Below, piece by piece: positions 14,867 to 22,698 of a DNA stretch of 29,587 nt. Each line of letters begins with the position of its first letter. The first letter of the stretch is position 1. Origin of the DNA: JAXHLG01 sp964505305 (lineage in GTDB: Bacteria > Patescibacteriota > Minisyncoccia > Moranbacterales > DUUL01); assembly GCA_964505305.1 (NCBI GenBank), contig CAZDHE010000012.1:1-29587 (forward strand). The letters run 5' to 3'. A model generated the notes under the pieces. That model searched no databases and was not told the origin of the DNA. It saw only the letters and a program-made list of their open reading frames with translations. Made by a program: the position numbers and the translations under genes.

Positions 14867-16786
14867 ATGTTGAAAAAAATTAAAATGAAAAAATTCCTCT
14901 TTGGTTTTTTGATTATTTTTTTATTTCTTTCTTTTTCCGGAAGTGTTTCTGCTCTGGAAAATCGAGGCGGCTTTGTGGTTGAGAAATATGAAACGGCAAT
15001 TGAGGTTAAAAGAAACGGCGACTTGGATATCAAAGAAAAAATGGAAATTGATTTTTCCGAGCCCAGGCATGGGATTTTCAGAGAAATTCCTTATAAATAT
15101 AAAAATGATTGAGGGCTGGAGTATAATTTAGAGCTGGATGATTTTCAGGTTACTGATTCCGGCGGAGAAAAAATACCATTTGAAAAAAGCCGCTCCGGCG
15201 GAGAAGTTGTTTTGAAAATCGGAGATTCCCGGGAAGAAGTTACTGGAAAGCAAGTTTACGAAATTAAATATTTAGCGAAAGGAGGGATCAGATTTTTTGA
15301 AAATCACGATGAACTCTATTGGAATGCCATTGGCGGGAATTGGCCGACTTCTATAAACCAAGCCAAGGCAAGGGTGGCTTTCCCGGGTAATCTTGATATA
15401 AAAAAGGAGGATTTAAACTGCTTCACCGGTGAAGTCGGAAGTAAGGCAAGCGATTGTTATTTTGAAAAAATAAAATCAAAAGATGTTACTGCCGGAGTTG
15501 ACTTTTATTCGGAGGATTCATTGGAAGCCAATGAAGGGATGACTATCGCGGTCAAATTTCCCAAAGGTTTTATAACAGAGCCGGGCTGGAAAGAGAATCT
15601 TTTTAAGTTATTTTTTGATAATTGGGGATTTTTAACGCCCTTACCGGTTTTGATGTTGATGTTTTGGCTTTGGCTAGGCAAAGGTAGAGAAATAAATCTG
15701 GCCAGGCCGGCAATCTCTCAATATGAAATTCCGGATAATTTAACTCCCGGGGAGGCGGGTTATTTAATGCGGGAGAAATATTCCAATCAGTTTGTGGCTG
15801 CCGATATGGTCAATTTGGCGGTCAAGGGTTTTTTGAAGATAAAAGAAATAGAAAAGAAAGATTTAATAACCAATATTGGAATTTGGATTAAAAGAATTTT
15901 TATTTTGATTTCGTTGATGATTCCCGGGTTGATGGGAATTGTAGTGATAGTTTCTCTTTTTAGAGAAAACAATTCAATTGTTTTGCCGGGAATTGTTTTT
16001 CTTGTTGTGTCGGGTATATTAGGTTTTAGCTATTATAAAAAATCCAAACTCGGATATTCCGGCGATTATGAACTGATTAAACTTAAGGAGTATAAGGACG
16101 ATAAAAATTTAACTCAACATGAAAAAAATATTTTGGACGGACTTTTTGATGAAGGAAAAAGAGAAAAAGTCAAAATTTCGCAGCTAAAAAATTTTCATAG
16201 CGATGTCGAAAAAGCAAAAAAATCTATAAGAAAAAGAATAGAAGGCCGGGGTTATTTTTATGTGGGAGCATTTCACAAGAAGGGGCTTTATTTTGTTTTT
16301 GGCGGAGCTCTTGTGATAGTAGGTTTTTTTACCGGAAGGATTGATTTTATGGTCGGGCTGGCTCTGAGCGCTATTGTAGTAATTGTTTTTGGTTTGTTTA
16401 TGTCCAAAAAAACTAAAACGGGAGCGGAGGCTTTTTGGAAAACTAAGGGATTTTAAAATTACATTAAAACTGCTGAAAGATACAGGGTTAGATTTCAGGA
16501 GAGGGAAAATTTATTTGAAAAATATTTGCCTTATGCCATGGTGTTTGGAATGGCGGATAAATGGGCAAAAGCCTTTGAGGGAATTTATGAGAAAAAGCCG
16601 GAATGGTATGAGTCTAATCAAAACAAGGTTTTTTATGCAGGTTATCTGGCGAGTTCTCTAGACAATAATTTTTCTAGTGCCGCTAAAGCAGTCTCCAACC
16701 CTCCCCGTTCTTCATCATCTTCCGGTTTTGGCGGTGGCGGCTCTTCCGGCGGCGGTTTTGGAGGCGGAGGCGGAGGAAGCTGGTAA
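14867..16786 (+). pseudogene. DUF2207-family membrane protein, interrupted by two in-frame stop codons
   Basis: One reading frame of 639 codons encodes a full DUF2207 protein. It has a signal peptide (MKKFLFGFLIIFLFLSFSG), an extracytoplasmic domain (VKRNGDLDIKEKMEIDFSEP, GIFREIPYKYKND), membrane segments near 15600-15680, 15890-16020 and 16290-16400, a helical region (NYIKTAERYRVRFQERENLF), and a Gly/Ser-rich tail ending GGGFGGGGGGSW. It is broken by TGA at 15110-15112 (codon 82) and TAA at 16454-16456 (codon 530). The frame is retained across both stops, and each could arise by one base change, so this is recent nonsense decay or readthrough, not frameshift. The sections 15212-16456 and 16526-16786 could in theory be translated separately. 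There is no SD at the start. Confidence 0.85.
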
Positions 16787-16830
16787 ATTTCATTTAAACA
16801 TACGAACATTTAAACATTTAAACATGTTTG

Positions 16831-16858
16831 AGTTTATAAAGTGGAAAGTTTATAAAGT
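16831..16858. repeat. Direct repeat AGTTTATAAAGT, two copies 16 bp apart
   Basis: Copies lie at 16831-16842 and 16847-16858, in the 221-bp gap between the DUF2207 gene and the PurF-like gene. They could be a tandem operator or simple-repeat DNA. The overlapping 12-mer GTGGAAAGTTTA (16841-16852) recurs at 27227-27238, upstream of another SD-bearing gene. Confidence 0.35.
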
Positions 16859-16957
16859 TCTATGTCTGAGGAAAATTAATAGTCGCTGTTAATTGAAGTA
16901 GCCGAATTTCCGGTTCTTCTTTAAAGGGGATAATTTTCGAGTGGGCATAGCATGAGT

Positions 16958-16963
16958 TATAAT
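16958..16963 (+). promoter_or_regulatory. Candidate -10 box for the PurF-like gene
   Basis: A perfect TATAAT lies 44 bp before the start codon. The matching -35 region (TTTCGA, 17 bp upstream) is poor, so this is a weak call. Confidence 0.3.
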
Positions 16964-17007
16964 TGGATTGCACCTTAGATTATAAATTGATTCAAGGGAG
17001 GTTTAAA

Positions 17008-18411
17008 ATGGGCGGTATATTTGGATGCGTTTCCAAAGAGGATTGTGTCAGCGACGTGTTCTACGGAACTGATTATTTGTCTCATTTGGGAACTAAGCGC
17101 GGCGGGATGGCTTTTTCTAATTCAAAAGGCTTCAAAAGGAAGATCCACAGTCTGGAAAATTCTTATTTCAGGACAAAATTTGAAGCTGACTTGAAAGGTT
17201 TTTCCGGCAGAAGCGGCATAGGAGTAATCAGCGACTATGAAGATCAGCCCATTTTGGCTCAGTCTCATCTGGGGTTGTTCGGAATAGTTACTGTTTCAAG
17301 AATCAATAACTTGGAAGAATTGGCTCAAGAAGCTATTCAATCCAAAAAGTGTTTTTCTGAAATCGGCCCAACCGGGATAAACCCAACAGAGGTGGTGTCC
17401 AAGTTGATTAACGAAAAAGATTCTTTTGTTGAGGGAATCGAGTACGCCCAAAAAAGAATCGAAGGATCTTGCACTATTCTCTTATTGGCCAGAGAAGGCA
17501 TTTACGCTGCTCGAGACAGACTGGGAAGGACTTGTTTATCCATTGGGGAAAGAAACAATGCCTGCGCGGCGTCTTCTGAGGATTGCGCTTTTCCCAATCT
17601 TGGATTTCAATCGATTAGGGATGTCGGGCCGGGAGAAATCATATTAATATCTCCTGATGGACTGGAGAGGCTCAGAGCGCCCAACCAAGAAATGCAAGTT
17701 TGTGCTTTTTTGTGGGTATATTATGGTTTTCCGGCATCATCTTTCGAGGGGATTAATGTGGAAGAAGCCAGATATGCTTGCGGAGAAAAACTTGCGCTTA
17801 ACGATGATGTAGAAGTTGATTGCGTGGGAGGCGTACCCGACTCCGGATTGGCTCATGCTATTGGTTATGCCAATTGCAGAGAAATTCCCTACAGGAGGCC
17901 TTTTGTTAAGTACACTCCTACTTGGCCCAGGAGTTTTATGCCTCAGGAACAGAAGATCCGCGATTTAATCGCCCAAATGAAGCTGATTCCCATTGATCGG
18001 TTAATTAAGCAGAGGCTTCTTTTCTGCGAAGACTCTATCGTTCGGGGAACGCAGCTCAAAGACAACGCGAAAAAACTTTTTGAGCTGGGAGCGAAAGAGA
18101 TTCACATGCGGCCCGCTTGCCCGCCTCTTATCTATCCGTGTGAGTTTCTCAACTTCTCCCAATCCCGCACCACGCTTGACCTTATCGGAAGGCGGGCGAT
18201 TGAGCAAGTTGTAGGAAAATCTCATGAAAAGGAGGTAAAAAGATTCACTGATGAAAATTCCGAAGAGTATAAGCAAATGATTGAATTGATTCGGAAAGAG
18301 CTTGGATTGACAAGCCTTAAATATCAAAAAATAAACGATCTGGTGGACTCTGTCGGCCTTCCCAAAGAAAGGCTTTGCACGCATTGCTGGGACGGCTCAA
18401 GTTATTTCTAG
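17008..18411 (+). CDS. PurF-like amidophosphoribosyltransferase family protein lacking the N-terminal Cys nucleophile
   Basis: This 467-residue protein has a class II glutamine amidotransferase-like domain (MGGIFGCVSKED, LSHLGTKRGGMAF) and a PRPP-binding phosphoribosyltransferase domain (VPDSGLAHAIGYA; LFCEDSIVRGTQ at 338-349). PurF transfers ammonia from glutamine to PRPP, the first step of purine synthesis. In PurF the mature protein starts with the catalytic Cys (MCGI...). Here residue 2 is Gly and the next Cys is residue 7, so normal glutaminase chemistry is doubtful. I recall a subgroup of PurF homologues starting MGG-F-FG in other bacteria, so this may be a distinct functional class. 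The start at 17008 is fixed by a strong SD (AAGGGAGG, 16994-17001). A TTG at 16963 is unlikely. No other purine gene is in the window. Confidence 0.85.
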   Translation: MGGIFGCVSKEDCVSDVFYGTDYLSHLGTKRGGMAFSNSKGFKRKIHSLENSYFRTKFEADLKGFSGRSGIGVISDYEDQPILAQSHLGLFGIVTVSRINNLEELAQEAIQSKKCFSEIGPTGINPTEVVSKLINEKDSFVEGIEYAQKRIEGSCTILLLAREGIYAARDRLGRTCLSIGERNNACAASSEDCAFPNLGFQSIRDVGPGEIILISPDGLERLRAPNQEMQVCAFLWVYYGFPASSFEGINVEEARYACGEKLALNDDVEVDCVGGVPDSGLAHAIGYANCREIPYRRPFVKYTPTWPRSFMPQEQKIRDLIAQMKLIPIDRLIKQRLLFCEDSIVRGTQLKDNAKKLFELGAKEIHMRPACPPLIYPCEFLNFSQSRTTLDLIGRRAIEQVVGKSHEKEVKRFTDENSEEYKQMIELIRKELGLTSLKYQKINDLVDSVGLPKERLCTHCWDGSSYF

Positions 18412-18427
18412 TCACGCAACAAAAAAC

Positions 18428-18463
18428 AAGCCCGGCGCTGCCAAAAGGCGGCCCGGGTTTTTG
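18428..18463 (+). terminator. Rho-independent terminator after the PurF-like gene
   Basis: A GC-rich stem (AGCCCGG, CTGCC / GGCGG, CCCGGGT) with an AAAA loop is followed by TTTTT, 17 bp after the stop codon. The remaining gene-free DNA to 18776 shows only a weak promoter candidate. Confidence 0.8.
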
Positions 18464-18713
18464 TCTGGTCGGTTTTGCAGGTATCGCCCGGCTTGAATGA
18501 CTGATAAAAGAATGATAAGATTGCAAAATGTAGAGGTTACGCAACAGTGCTTTTTTGGATGTCTAAAACGAATTGATTTACTATGGCACAGGTTTTAAGA
18601 ATTTCTAAACCGATTAATTAATAAATTTCTCAATCTTTTTGAATTTCTACAATTTCCTGTTAATTTTAATTAGCAATGAAACAATTTAACAATGGAATGG
18701 AATATATATCCAT

Positions 18714-18743
18714 TTGTATCTACCATCTATCTACTTATATTAT
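18714..18743 (+). promoter_or_regulatory. Weak candidate promoter for the PP-loop protein gene
   Basis: TTGTAT (18714-18719), an 18-bp spacer and TATTAT (18738-18743) lie 33 bp before the ATG at 18777. AT-rich context makes chance matches likely. Confidence 0.3.
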
Positions 18744-18776
18744 ATCGTTTAATAAACTAATTTTCCAAATATTTTT

Positions 18777-19787
18777 ATGCCAAAAGGTTTAACTCTCTTC
18801 TCCGGCGGGCTGGATTCTTTGCTGGCGGCTAAGATTTTAGGGAGACAAAACATAATTGTGGAAGCGATTTGCTTTAAGAGCAATTTTTTTGACTGCAAAA
18901 AAGCCAGGATAGCGGCAGAGAAGAACGGTATAAAATTGCACGTTCAAGACATCAGTGAAGAAATGATTGATTTAGTCAAAAATCCCGAGAACGGATTTGG
19001 TAAAAATTTCAATCCCTGCATTGATTGCCATACTTTAATGATAAAACGGGCGAGCAAATTTGCTCAAGAAAATGATTTCGATTTTTTGGCCACCGGAGAG
19101 GTTTTGGGGCAAAGACCTTTTTCCCAAAATAAAAAAGCGTTGAATCAGATCCAAAAAAAAGCCGGAGTAGAAGTTTTGAGGCCTCTCTCTGCCAAGTTGT
19201 TAGAGGAAACCTCTATGGAAAAACAGGGCTTGATTAACAGGGAGGGGCTCTTGGACATTCATGGCAGAAGCAGGGAAAAACAAAACAATTTAATTAGAGA
19301 ATTCAGTGTAAAAGAATACGAGAGTCCCGGCGGAGGATGTCTTTTAACTGATCCCGGATTTAGTCAGAGACTTTCGAAGGCCTTGCAAATGGTGCCGAAT
19401 CTGGGGGTGGAAGGTATCGAATTGCTCAAAAAAGGGAGATTGTATTGGTTTTGGTTAGACAAAAGTCCCGTTTTGTTAGTTGTTGGCAGAGACAAAGAAG
19501 AGAATGAGGAGCTAAAATGTTTGGTCGAAAGAAATGATTTGCTGATTTACCCTCAAGACCTGAAAGGGCCGGTTTCATTGCTGAAGTTTTTTGGCGAAAA
19601 GGTGAAGCCTATCGGTGTAAAAAAAGAAAAAGTTGAATTGCAAATTCCTTCAAAGGAAGCAGGACTGGAGATAAAAGAAAAATTGGAAAAATTGGAAAAG
19701 CTGATTCAGTTGGCAGCTAAGCTTACCGGCTGGCATACGCCTTCCAAGCGAGGCAAGCGGGAATGTTTTGTTTTGAGATTTTTTTAG
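18777..19787 (+). CDS. PP-loop ATPase, MnmA/ThiI-like tRNA thiolase family
   Basis: This 336-residue protein opens with the PP-loop SGGLDS (residues 9-14), which adenylates a tRNA uridine or similar substrate. A CxxC (C81, C84 in FNPCIDCHTLM) and a further Cys188 in PGGGCLLTDP are the likely sulfur-relay or Fe-S cysteines. ATGEVLGQRPFSQ, LRPLSAKLLEET and GRSREKQ are characteristic of a bacterial/archaeal family usually annotated as ThiI/MnmA-like or DUF814-linked thiouridylases. The C-terminal third is a separate domain of uncertain role. The exact modified position is not predictable. The ATG at 18777 lacks an SD. Confidence 0.8.
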   Translation: MPKGLTLFSGGLDSLLAAKILGRQNIIVEAICFKSNFFDCKKARIAAEKNGIKLHVQDISEEMIDLVKNPENGFGKNFNPCIDCHTLMIKRASKFAQENDFDFLATGEVLGQRPFSQNKKALNQIQKKAGVEVLRPLSAKLLEETSMEKQGLINREGLLDIHGRSREKQNNLIREFSVKEYESPGGGCLLTDPGFSQRLSKALQMVPNLGVEGIELLKKGRLYWFWLDKSPVLLVVGRDKEENEELKCLVERNDLLIYPQDLKGPVSLLKFFGEKVKPIGVKKEKVELQIPSKEAGLEIKEKLEKLEKLIQLAAKLTGWHTPSKRGKRECFVLRFF

Positions 19788-19792
19788 ATACA

Positions 19793-19826
19793 AAAAAGCC
19801 TTGATCTATAATAGACCAAGGCTTTA
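19793..19826 (-). terminator. Hairpin terminator between convergent genes
   Basis: AAGCCTTG and TCTAT pair with ATAGA and CAAGGCTT, with one mismatch. On the minus strand the stem is followed by TTTTTT, so it mainly serves the minus gene ending at 19843. On the plus strand the T-run is short. Confidence 0.75.
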
Positions 19827-19842
19827 ACAACCATTACGCTTC

Positions 19843-20226
19843 TTATTGAAGCTGTTTTTCTTTTTCAGCTAAAATGAGGATCATACTTCCCAGCCTAGCT
19901 GCGTCAATTGGCTCAGAATGAGGAGATTCGCTAATTAGACCGTCTTCGTCCTGTCTGGTCTCCAAAAAGCTCGCAACAATTTCTGAATTAATACTATCTT
20001 TTTCGTGATAACTTTTGACTTCATCTAAAACTTCTTTTGCAAATTTTATTTGCGCGGCCACCTTCTCGGCTTCTTGCATTTGTTCCCTGATCGGCTTGTC
20101 GCTCATTTTTTCAATCCTTTGTTGAAGATTGGGAGCCTCCTCCTCTATTTTTTTCTCGGCAGGCCCTGAAGTCGAATTCATTCTGTTCAAGATGCTATTG
20201 ATCTTGCCAGCTGATTGTTTTTCCAT
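19843..20226 (-). CDS. Small hypothetical helical protein
   Basis: 127 residues, not recognised. It is highly charged and probably almost wholly alpha-helical or coiled coil (EKKIEEEAPNLQQRIEKMSD, REQMQEAEKVAAQIKFAKEV), with no Cys, signal peptide or membrane segment. It should be cytoplasmic. It has its own extended -10 promoter and a terminator, so it is probably a real, independently expressed gene. Oddly, a perfect AGGAGG lies 23 nt upstream of the ATG, too far for normal SD use. The in-frame TAA codons between them rule out a longer start. Confidence 0.65.
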   Translation of the reverse strand: MEKQSAGKINSILNRMNSTSGPAEKKIEEEAPNLQQRIEKMSDKPIREQMQEAEKVAAQIKFAKEVLDEVKSYHEKDSINSEIVASFLETRQDEDGLISESPHSEPIDAARLGSMILILAEKEKQLQ

Positions 20227-20249
20227 TTTTTATTTTTAAGTGTTATAGA

Positions 20250-20255
20250 CCTCCT
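20250..20255 (-). promoter_or_regulatory. AGGAGG Shine-Dalgarno-like site at unusual distance
   Basis: AGGAGG on the minus strand is separated by 23 nt from the only ATG that fits the 127-residue frame. It could be brought close by RNA folding, or it could serve regulation. Confidence 0.45.
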
Positions 20256-20263
20256 TTTATTAA

Positions 20264-20291
20264 ATTATAACACATAAAAAACATATGCAAA
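20264..20291 (-). promoter_or_regulatory. Extended -10 promoter for the small helical protein gene
   Basis: On the minus strand TTTGCA (20286-20291), a 16-bp spacer and TATAAT (20264-20269) preceded by TGT form an extended -10 box. The predicted start near 20257 lies just before the AGGAGG. Confidence 0.6.
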
Positions 20292-20418
20292 GAACAAATG
20301 CTAATTATAGCCTAAAAAAGAAAAAAAGTCAACATATAAGGCTAAACGTTGCAGTGATTGCTAAAGTCAAACTTCAAGAAGAGGTTCCGAAAAGAAGCAA
20401 AAAAATGAATGACGAAGA

Positions 20419-20447
20419 AAAAAACCGATTCGATGAATCGGTTTTTT
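20419..20447 (-). terminator. Intrinsic terminator after the Cys-rich small protein gene
   Basis: The perfect stem ACCGATTC/GAATCGGT with a 3-base loop is flanked by six or more A and T residues. It ends the minus-strand gene 11 bp upstream and could act in both directions. Confidence 0.85.
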
Positions 20448-20458
20448 AAATTAATACA

Positions 20459-20944
20459 CTACGCAGGTTGACATAAATCCTGTGGCACTAATTTCCTTTT
20501 CTTGTCTAAAAGTTGGCATTCAATTATATCTATCTCTTTCTCATTTAAAATAGTTATTTCAACCAATCCTTTTTTAACCATTTCAATTCTTTCTGTGTAC
20601 CGAGGGAGGGATTCTATTATCTTGTCCTCCGTCAAAGAAAATTCCTTTTGAAAATACCGACAGTGATTACAGCAAAAAGCTTCCCCTTCAAAATAAACCA
20701 CCAAATCGACACAAAAACTTCTCAAGGGACAAGAGCAACTCTGGTTATTTTTCAGCCAATTGCTCATTTCTTGCTTTATTTCGGCTCTCTTAAAGCTGCA
20801 ATCTCTGGTTTTGTTTGCCTGTTTGGCAGTTAGATTCTTTTTGACAAAATTAACAATCAAAATTTTAGCAATTAGTGAGGAGCCTTCGATTGTCAGCCGA
20901 TATTCTAAGGTTTTTATTCCCTTCACGATAAATTTGCATTTCAT
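20459..20944 (-). CDS. Hypothetical Cys-rich protein, possible zinc-binding
   Basis: 161 residues from the ATG at 20944, a start fixed by AAAGGAGG four bases upstream. An in-frame TTG at 20974 would precede the SD. The family is not recognised. The middle holds a cysteine cluster (C70, C72, C78, C91, C92, C95: QSCSCPLRSFC, then FCCNHCRYF) that may bind zinc. The N-terminal part looks like a beta-rich domain and the C-terminal part is mixed. There is no signal peptide. It has an intrinsic terminator directly downstream and lies in tandem with the small helical protein gene, with the same promoter-SD-terminator style. Confidence 0.7.
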   Translation of the reverse strand: MKCKFIVKGIKTLEYRLTIEGSSLIAKILIVNFVKKNLTAKQANKTRDCSFKRAEIKQEMSNWLKNNQSCSCPLRSFCVDLVVYFEGEAFCCNHCRYFQKEFSLTEDKIIESLPRYTERIEMVKKGLVEITILNEKEIDIIECQLLDKKRKLVPQDLCQPA

Positions 20945-20986
20945 AACTCCTCCTTTTTTAGCCGATGCTTTCAATTACGTTGCCAT

Positions 20987-21015
20987 AAAATACACCATAA
21001 AAAGGCAGCTTCTAA
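20987..21015 (-). promoter_or_regulatory. Weak candidate promoter for the Cys-rich protein gene
   Basis: On the minus strand TTAGAA (21010-21015), a 17-bp spacer and TATTTT (20987-20992) lie 43 bp before the ATG. Confidence 0.3.
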
Positions 21016-21296
21016 AAAGTACTTCTTCTTTTTATCAAATACATAGGCTTGAGCTTTAGATTGATGCTTTTTGCCAGATTTTTGAGATTCAGGGGGTCAA
21101 ATCCAGTTAAATCCCGGAACGGAATCCGTTATTCGGGTTTATTGACTTGCTATCATTTCCCAATTTTTTTGATAAAACCATCCAAATCGCTTTTATCCAA
21201 CCCCCTCCTCTTATATTGTTTAGAAAGAACCGATTCTCCTTGATTAAAAATAACATCATTGAATAATTTTTCAAGGGAAATGCTAAATAAAATCAA
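21012..21296 (-). pseudogene. Decayed minus-strand reading frame, unknown
   Basis: A single minus-strand frame of 95 codons shows two protein-like segments: LEKLFNDVIFNQGESVLSKQ continuing to LDKSDLDGFIKKIGK, and after three stop codons RIPFRDLTGFDPLNLKNLAK continuing to LIKRRSTF. It keeps frame across TGA (21153-21155), TAG (21150-21152) and a TAA near 21133. No start signals are visible. It may be a gene remnant adjacent to the IS insertion, and chance remains possible. The rest of 20975-21491 shows nothing else. Confidence 0.3.
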
Positions 21297-21491
21297 ATAT
21301 CAAAACACTTGTCTGCCAAGTAGGTAGATAAAAATTTTACATTTTTCTCACCGTCTTCCAAGTCATGAGCTTAATAAATCAAAATAACAAAAATAGCTAT
21401 TTGCCGGGGATTGATTATTGATGAGTAGATAATTTTCAGAGGTTGATAATCTCATTTTTAAAGTGGTTTGATGAAAGTATTGCTTAAAAAA

Positions 21492-22609
21492 TTGAACAAG
21501 ATGAGAAACATTTTAGACACTCATGTTAAAATGAAATCTAAAAATTAAAATGTTTCTTAAAAAAATGAAAGCCAAGCAAGCAGGGTATTATTTGATCCCA
21601 AACATTAAATTAAGTAAAGATAAATATGAAAGATGGAGAAAGATAGCTAAAGAGTTAAAACTTTCTTCCAAAGCAAAAGTAAGATTGGAATGGTTTATCT
21701 ATTATCAAGCTAAAGCTAATCAAAATGCTCAACTAACTTGCAGGCATTTTGGCATAGAAAGATCACTTTGGTATTATTGGAAAAACAAGTTTGACGAAGA
21801 TAATCTTAGAACCTTAGAAAACGATTCTACTGCTCCTATTAAAACCAGACAAAAAGAATACACTAATGTTCAGTATGAGAGAGTAGCTAAATTAAGAAAA
21901 AAATATTTAAGATATGGAAAAGAAAAGATTCTTAGAAAATACAGAAAACATTACCCGGAAGATAACAAGATTAGTTTATGGAAAATTCAATGCATTATTC
22001 AAACAGCCGGTATATATTATCACCCTAAAAGAAAACAGCAAACTGTTAATAAAAGGCTTAAATCTAGGCAAAAGAAAAGAATTAGTGAATTAAAAAAGAA
22101 ACCTAAAACAGGACATTTGATTTGTTTGGATGCTATAGTAAAACACTGCAATGGAAACAAGAGATATATCCTAACAGCCATAGATAAATATGCTAAAGTA
22201 GCTTATGCTAGAATGTATAAAAACCATAGCTCACTTCAAGCTAAAGATTTTCTGGAAAAACTTTACTGCTTATTAGATGAAAGAATAGAAAATATTCAAA
22301 CAGATAATGGAAGTGAATTTGCCGGATACTTCAGTTTAGCTTGTGATGATTTAAACTTAAATAGATATTATTCCAGAGTAAGAACTCCTAAAGACAATGC
22401 AGTTTGTGAAAGATTTAACAGAACCCTTAAAGAAGAATTTATTCAATTAGGAAATTACACCAATGATGTCAAACTATTTAATCAAAGATTAACTCAATGG
22501 TTAGTGGAGTATAATTTTAATAGACCTCACCAATCTTTAGATTATTTAGCTCCTATTGAATTTGTTCAAAAATATGACAAAGTGTCTAAAAAGTATTCAT
22601 CTAATACAA
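21492..22609 (+). mobile_element. Complete insertion sequence, IS481/IS3-type (single ORF)
   Basis: The boundaries are inferred. The left end TTGAACAAGATGAGAAACAT and the inverse of the right end TTGTATTAGATGAATACTTT are imperfect inverted repeats, both leading into TTTTAGACACT (21511-21521, inverse at 22581-22591). The right end agrees with the point where identity to the other copy (1-55) stops. A target duplication is not clear because both flanks are A-rich. The length is about 1.12 kb. Confidence 0.7.
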
Positions 22610-22617
22610 AAATTTGA
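21550..22617 (+). CDS. IS481/IS3-type DDE transposase
   Basis: 355 residues, with a helix-turn-helix-like N-terminus (about 40-90: RHFGIERSLWYYWKNKFDED) and an rve integrase core. The catalytic triad is D194 (LICLDAIVKH), D252 (QTDNGSEF) and E287 (AVCERFNRTLKEEF), a DD34E spacing. The C-terminal WLVEYNFNRPHQSLDYLAP is typical of IS481 and IS3 OrfB. The single uninterrupted frame favours IS481. All key residues are intact, so it may be active. The stop codon lies at or just past the right end of the element. An extended -10 box (TGT-TAAAAT, 21524-21532) lies just upstream. Confidence 0.93.
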   Translation: MFLKKMKAKQAGYYLIPNIKLSKDKYERWRKIAKELKLSSKAKVRLEWFIYYQAKANQNAQLTCRHFGIERSLWYYWKNKFDEDNLRTLENDSTAPIKTRQKEYTNVQYERVAKLRKKYLRYGKEKILRKYRKHYPEDNKISLWKIQCIIQTAGIYYHPKRKQQTVNKRLKSRQKKRISELKKKPKTGHLICLDAIVKHCNGNKRYILTAIDKYAKVAYARMYKNHSSLQAKDFLEKLYCLLDERIENIQTDNGSEFAGYFSLACDDLNLNRYYSRVRTPKDNAVCERFNRTLKEEFIQLGNYTNDVKLFNQRLTQWLVEYNFNRPHQSLDYLAPIEFVQKYDKVSKKYSSNTKI

Positions 22618-22641
22618 CATTTTTAAAAAATATGCTATAAT
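22614..22641 (+). promoter_or_regulatory. Consensus promoter at the IS right junction
   Basis: Perfect TTGACA (22614-22619), a 16-bp spacer, and perfect TATAAT (22636-22641) with an extended TGC. The -35 box overlaps the transposase stop codon and lies within about 5-10 bp of the inferred IS end. It points at the glycosyltransferase and Wzz-like genes, with about a 50-nt leader to the ATG at 22699. Confidence 0.85.
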
Positions 22642-22698
22642 GCAAGGCTTTAAATAAATTTATTGTTTTAAAGCGTTAAATTTTCAAATCAAACTTTT

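Noticed and set aside
15110..15112. TGA as a recoded glycine (Gracilibacteria/Absconditabacteria code)
   Set aside because: TGA correctly ends other genes here (xseB, the transposase), and the same gene also has a TAA, so code change does not explain it.
18540..18676. Minus-strand protein-like remnant between the PurF-like and PP-loop genes
   Set aside because: A short frame (LIGLEILKTCAIVNQFVLDI) is flanked by stops with no signals or recognisable family. It is too weak to call.
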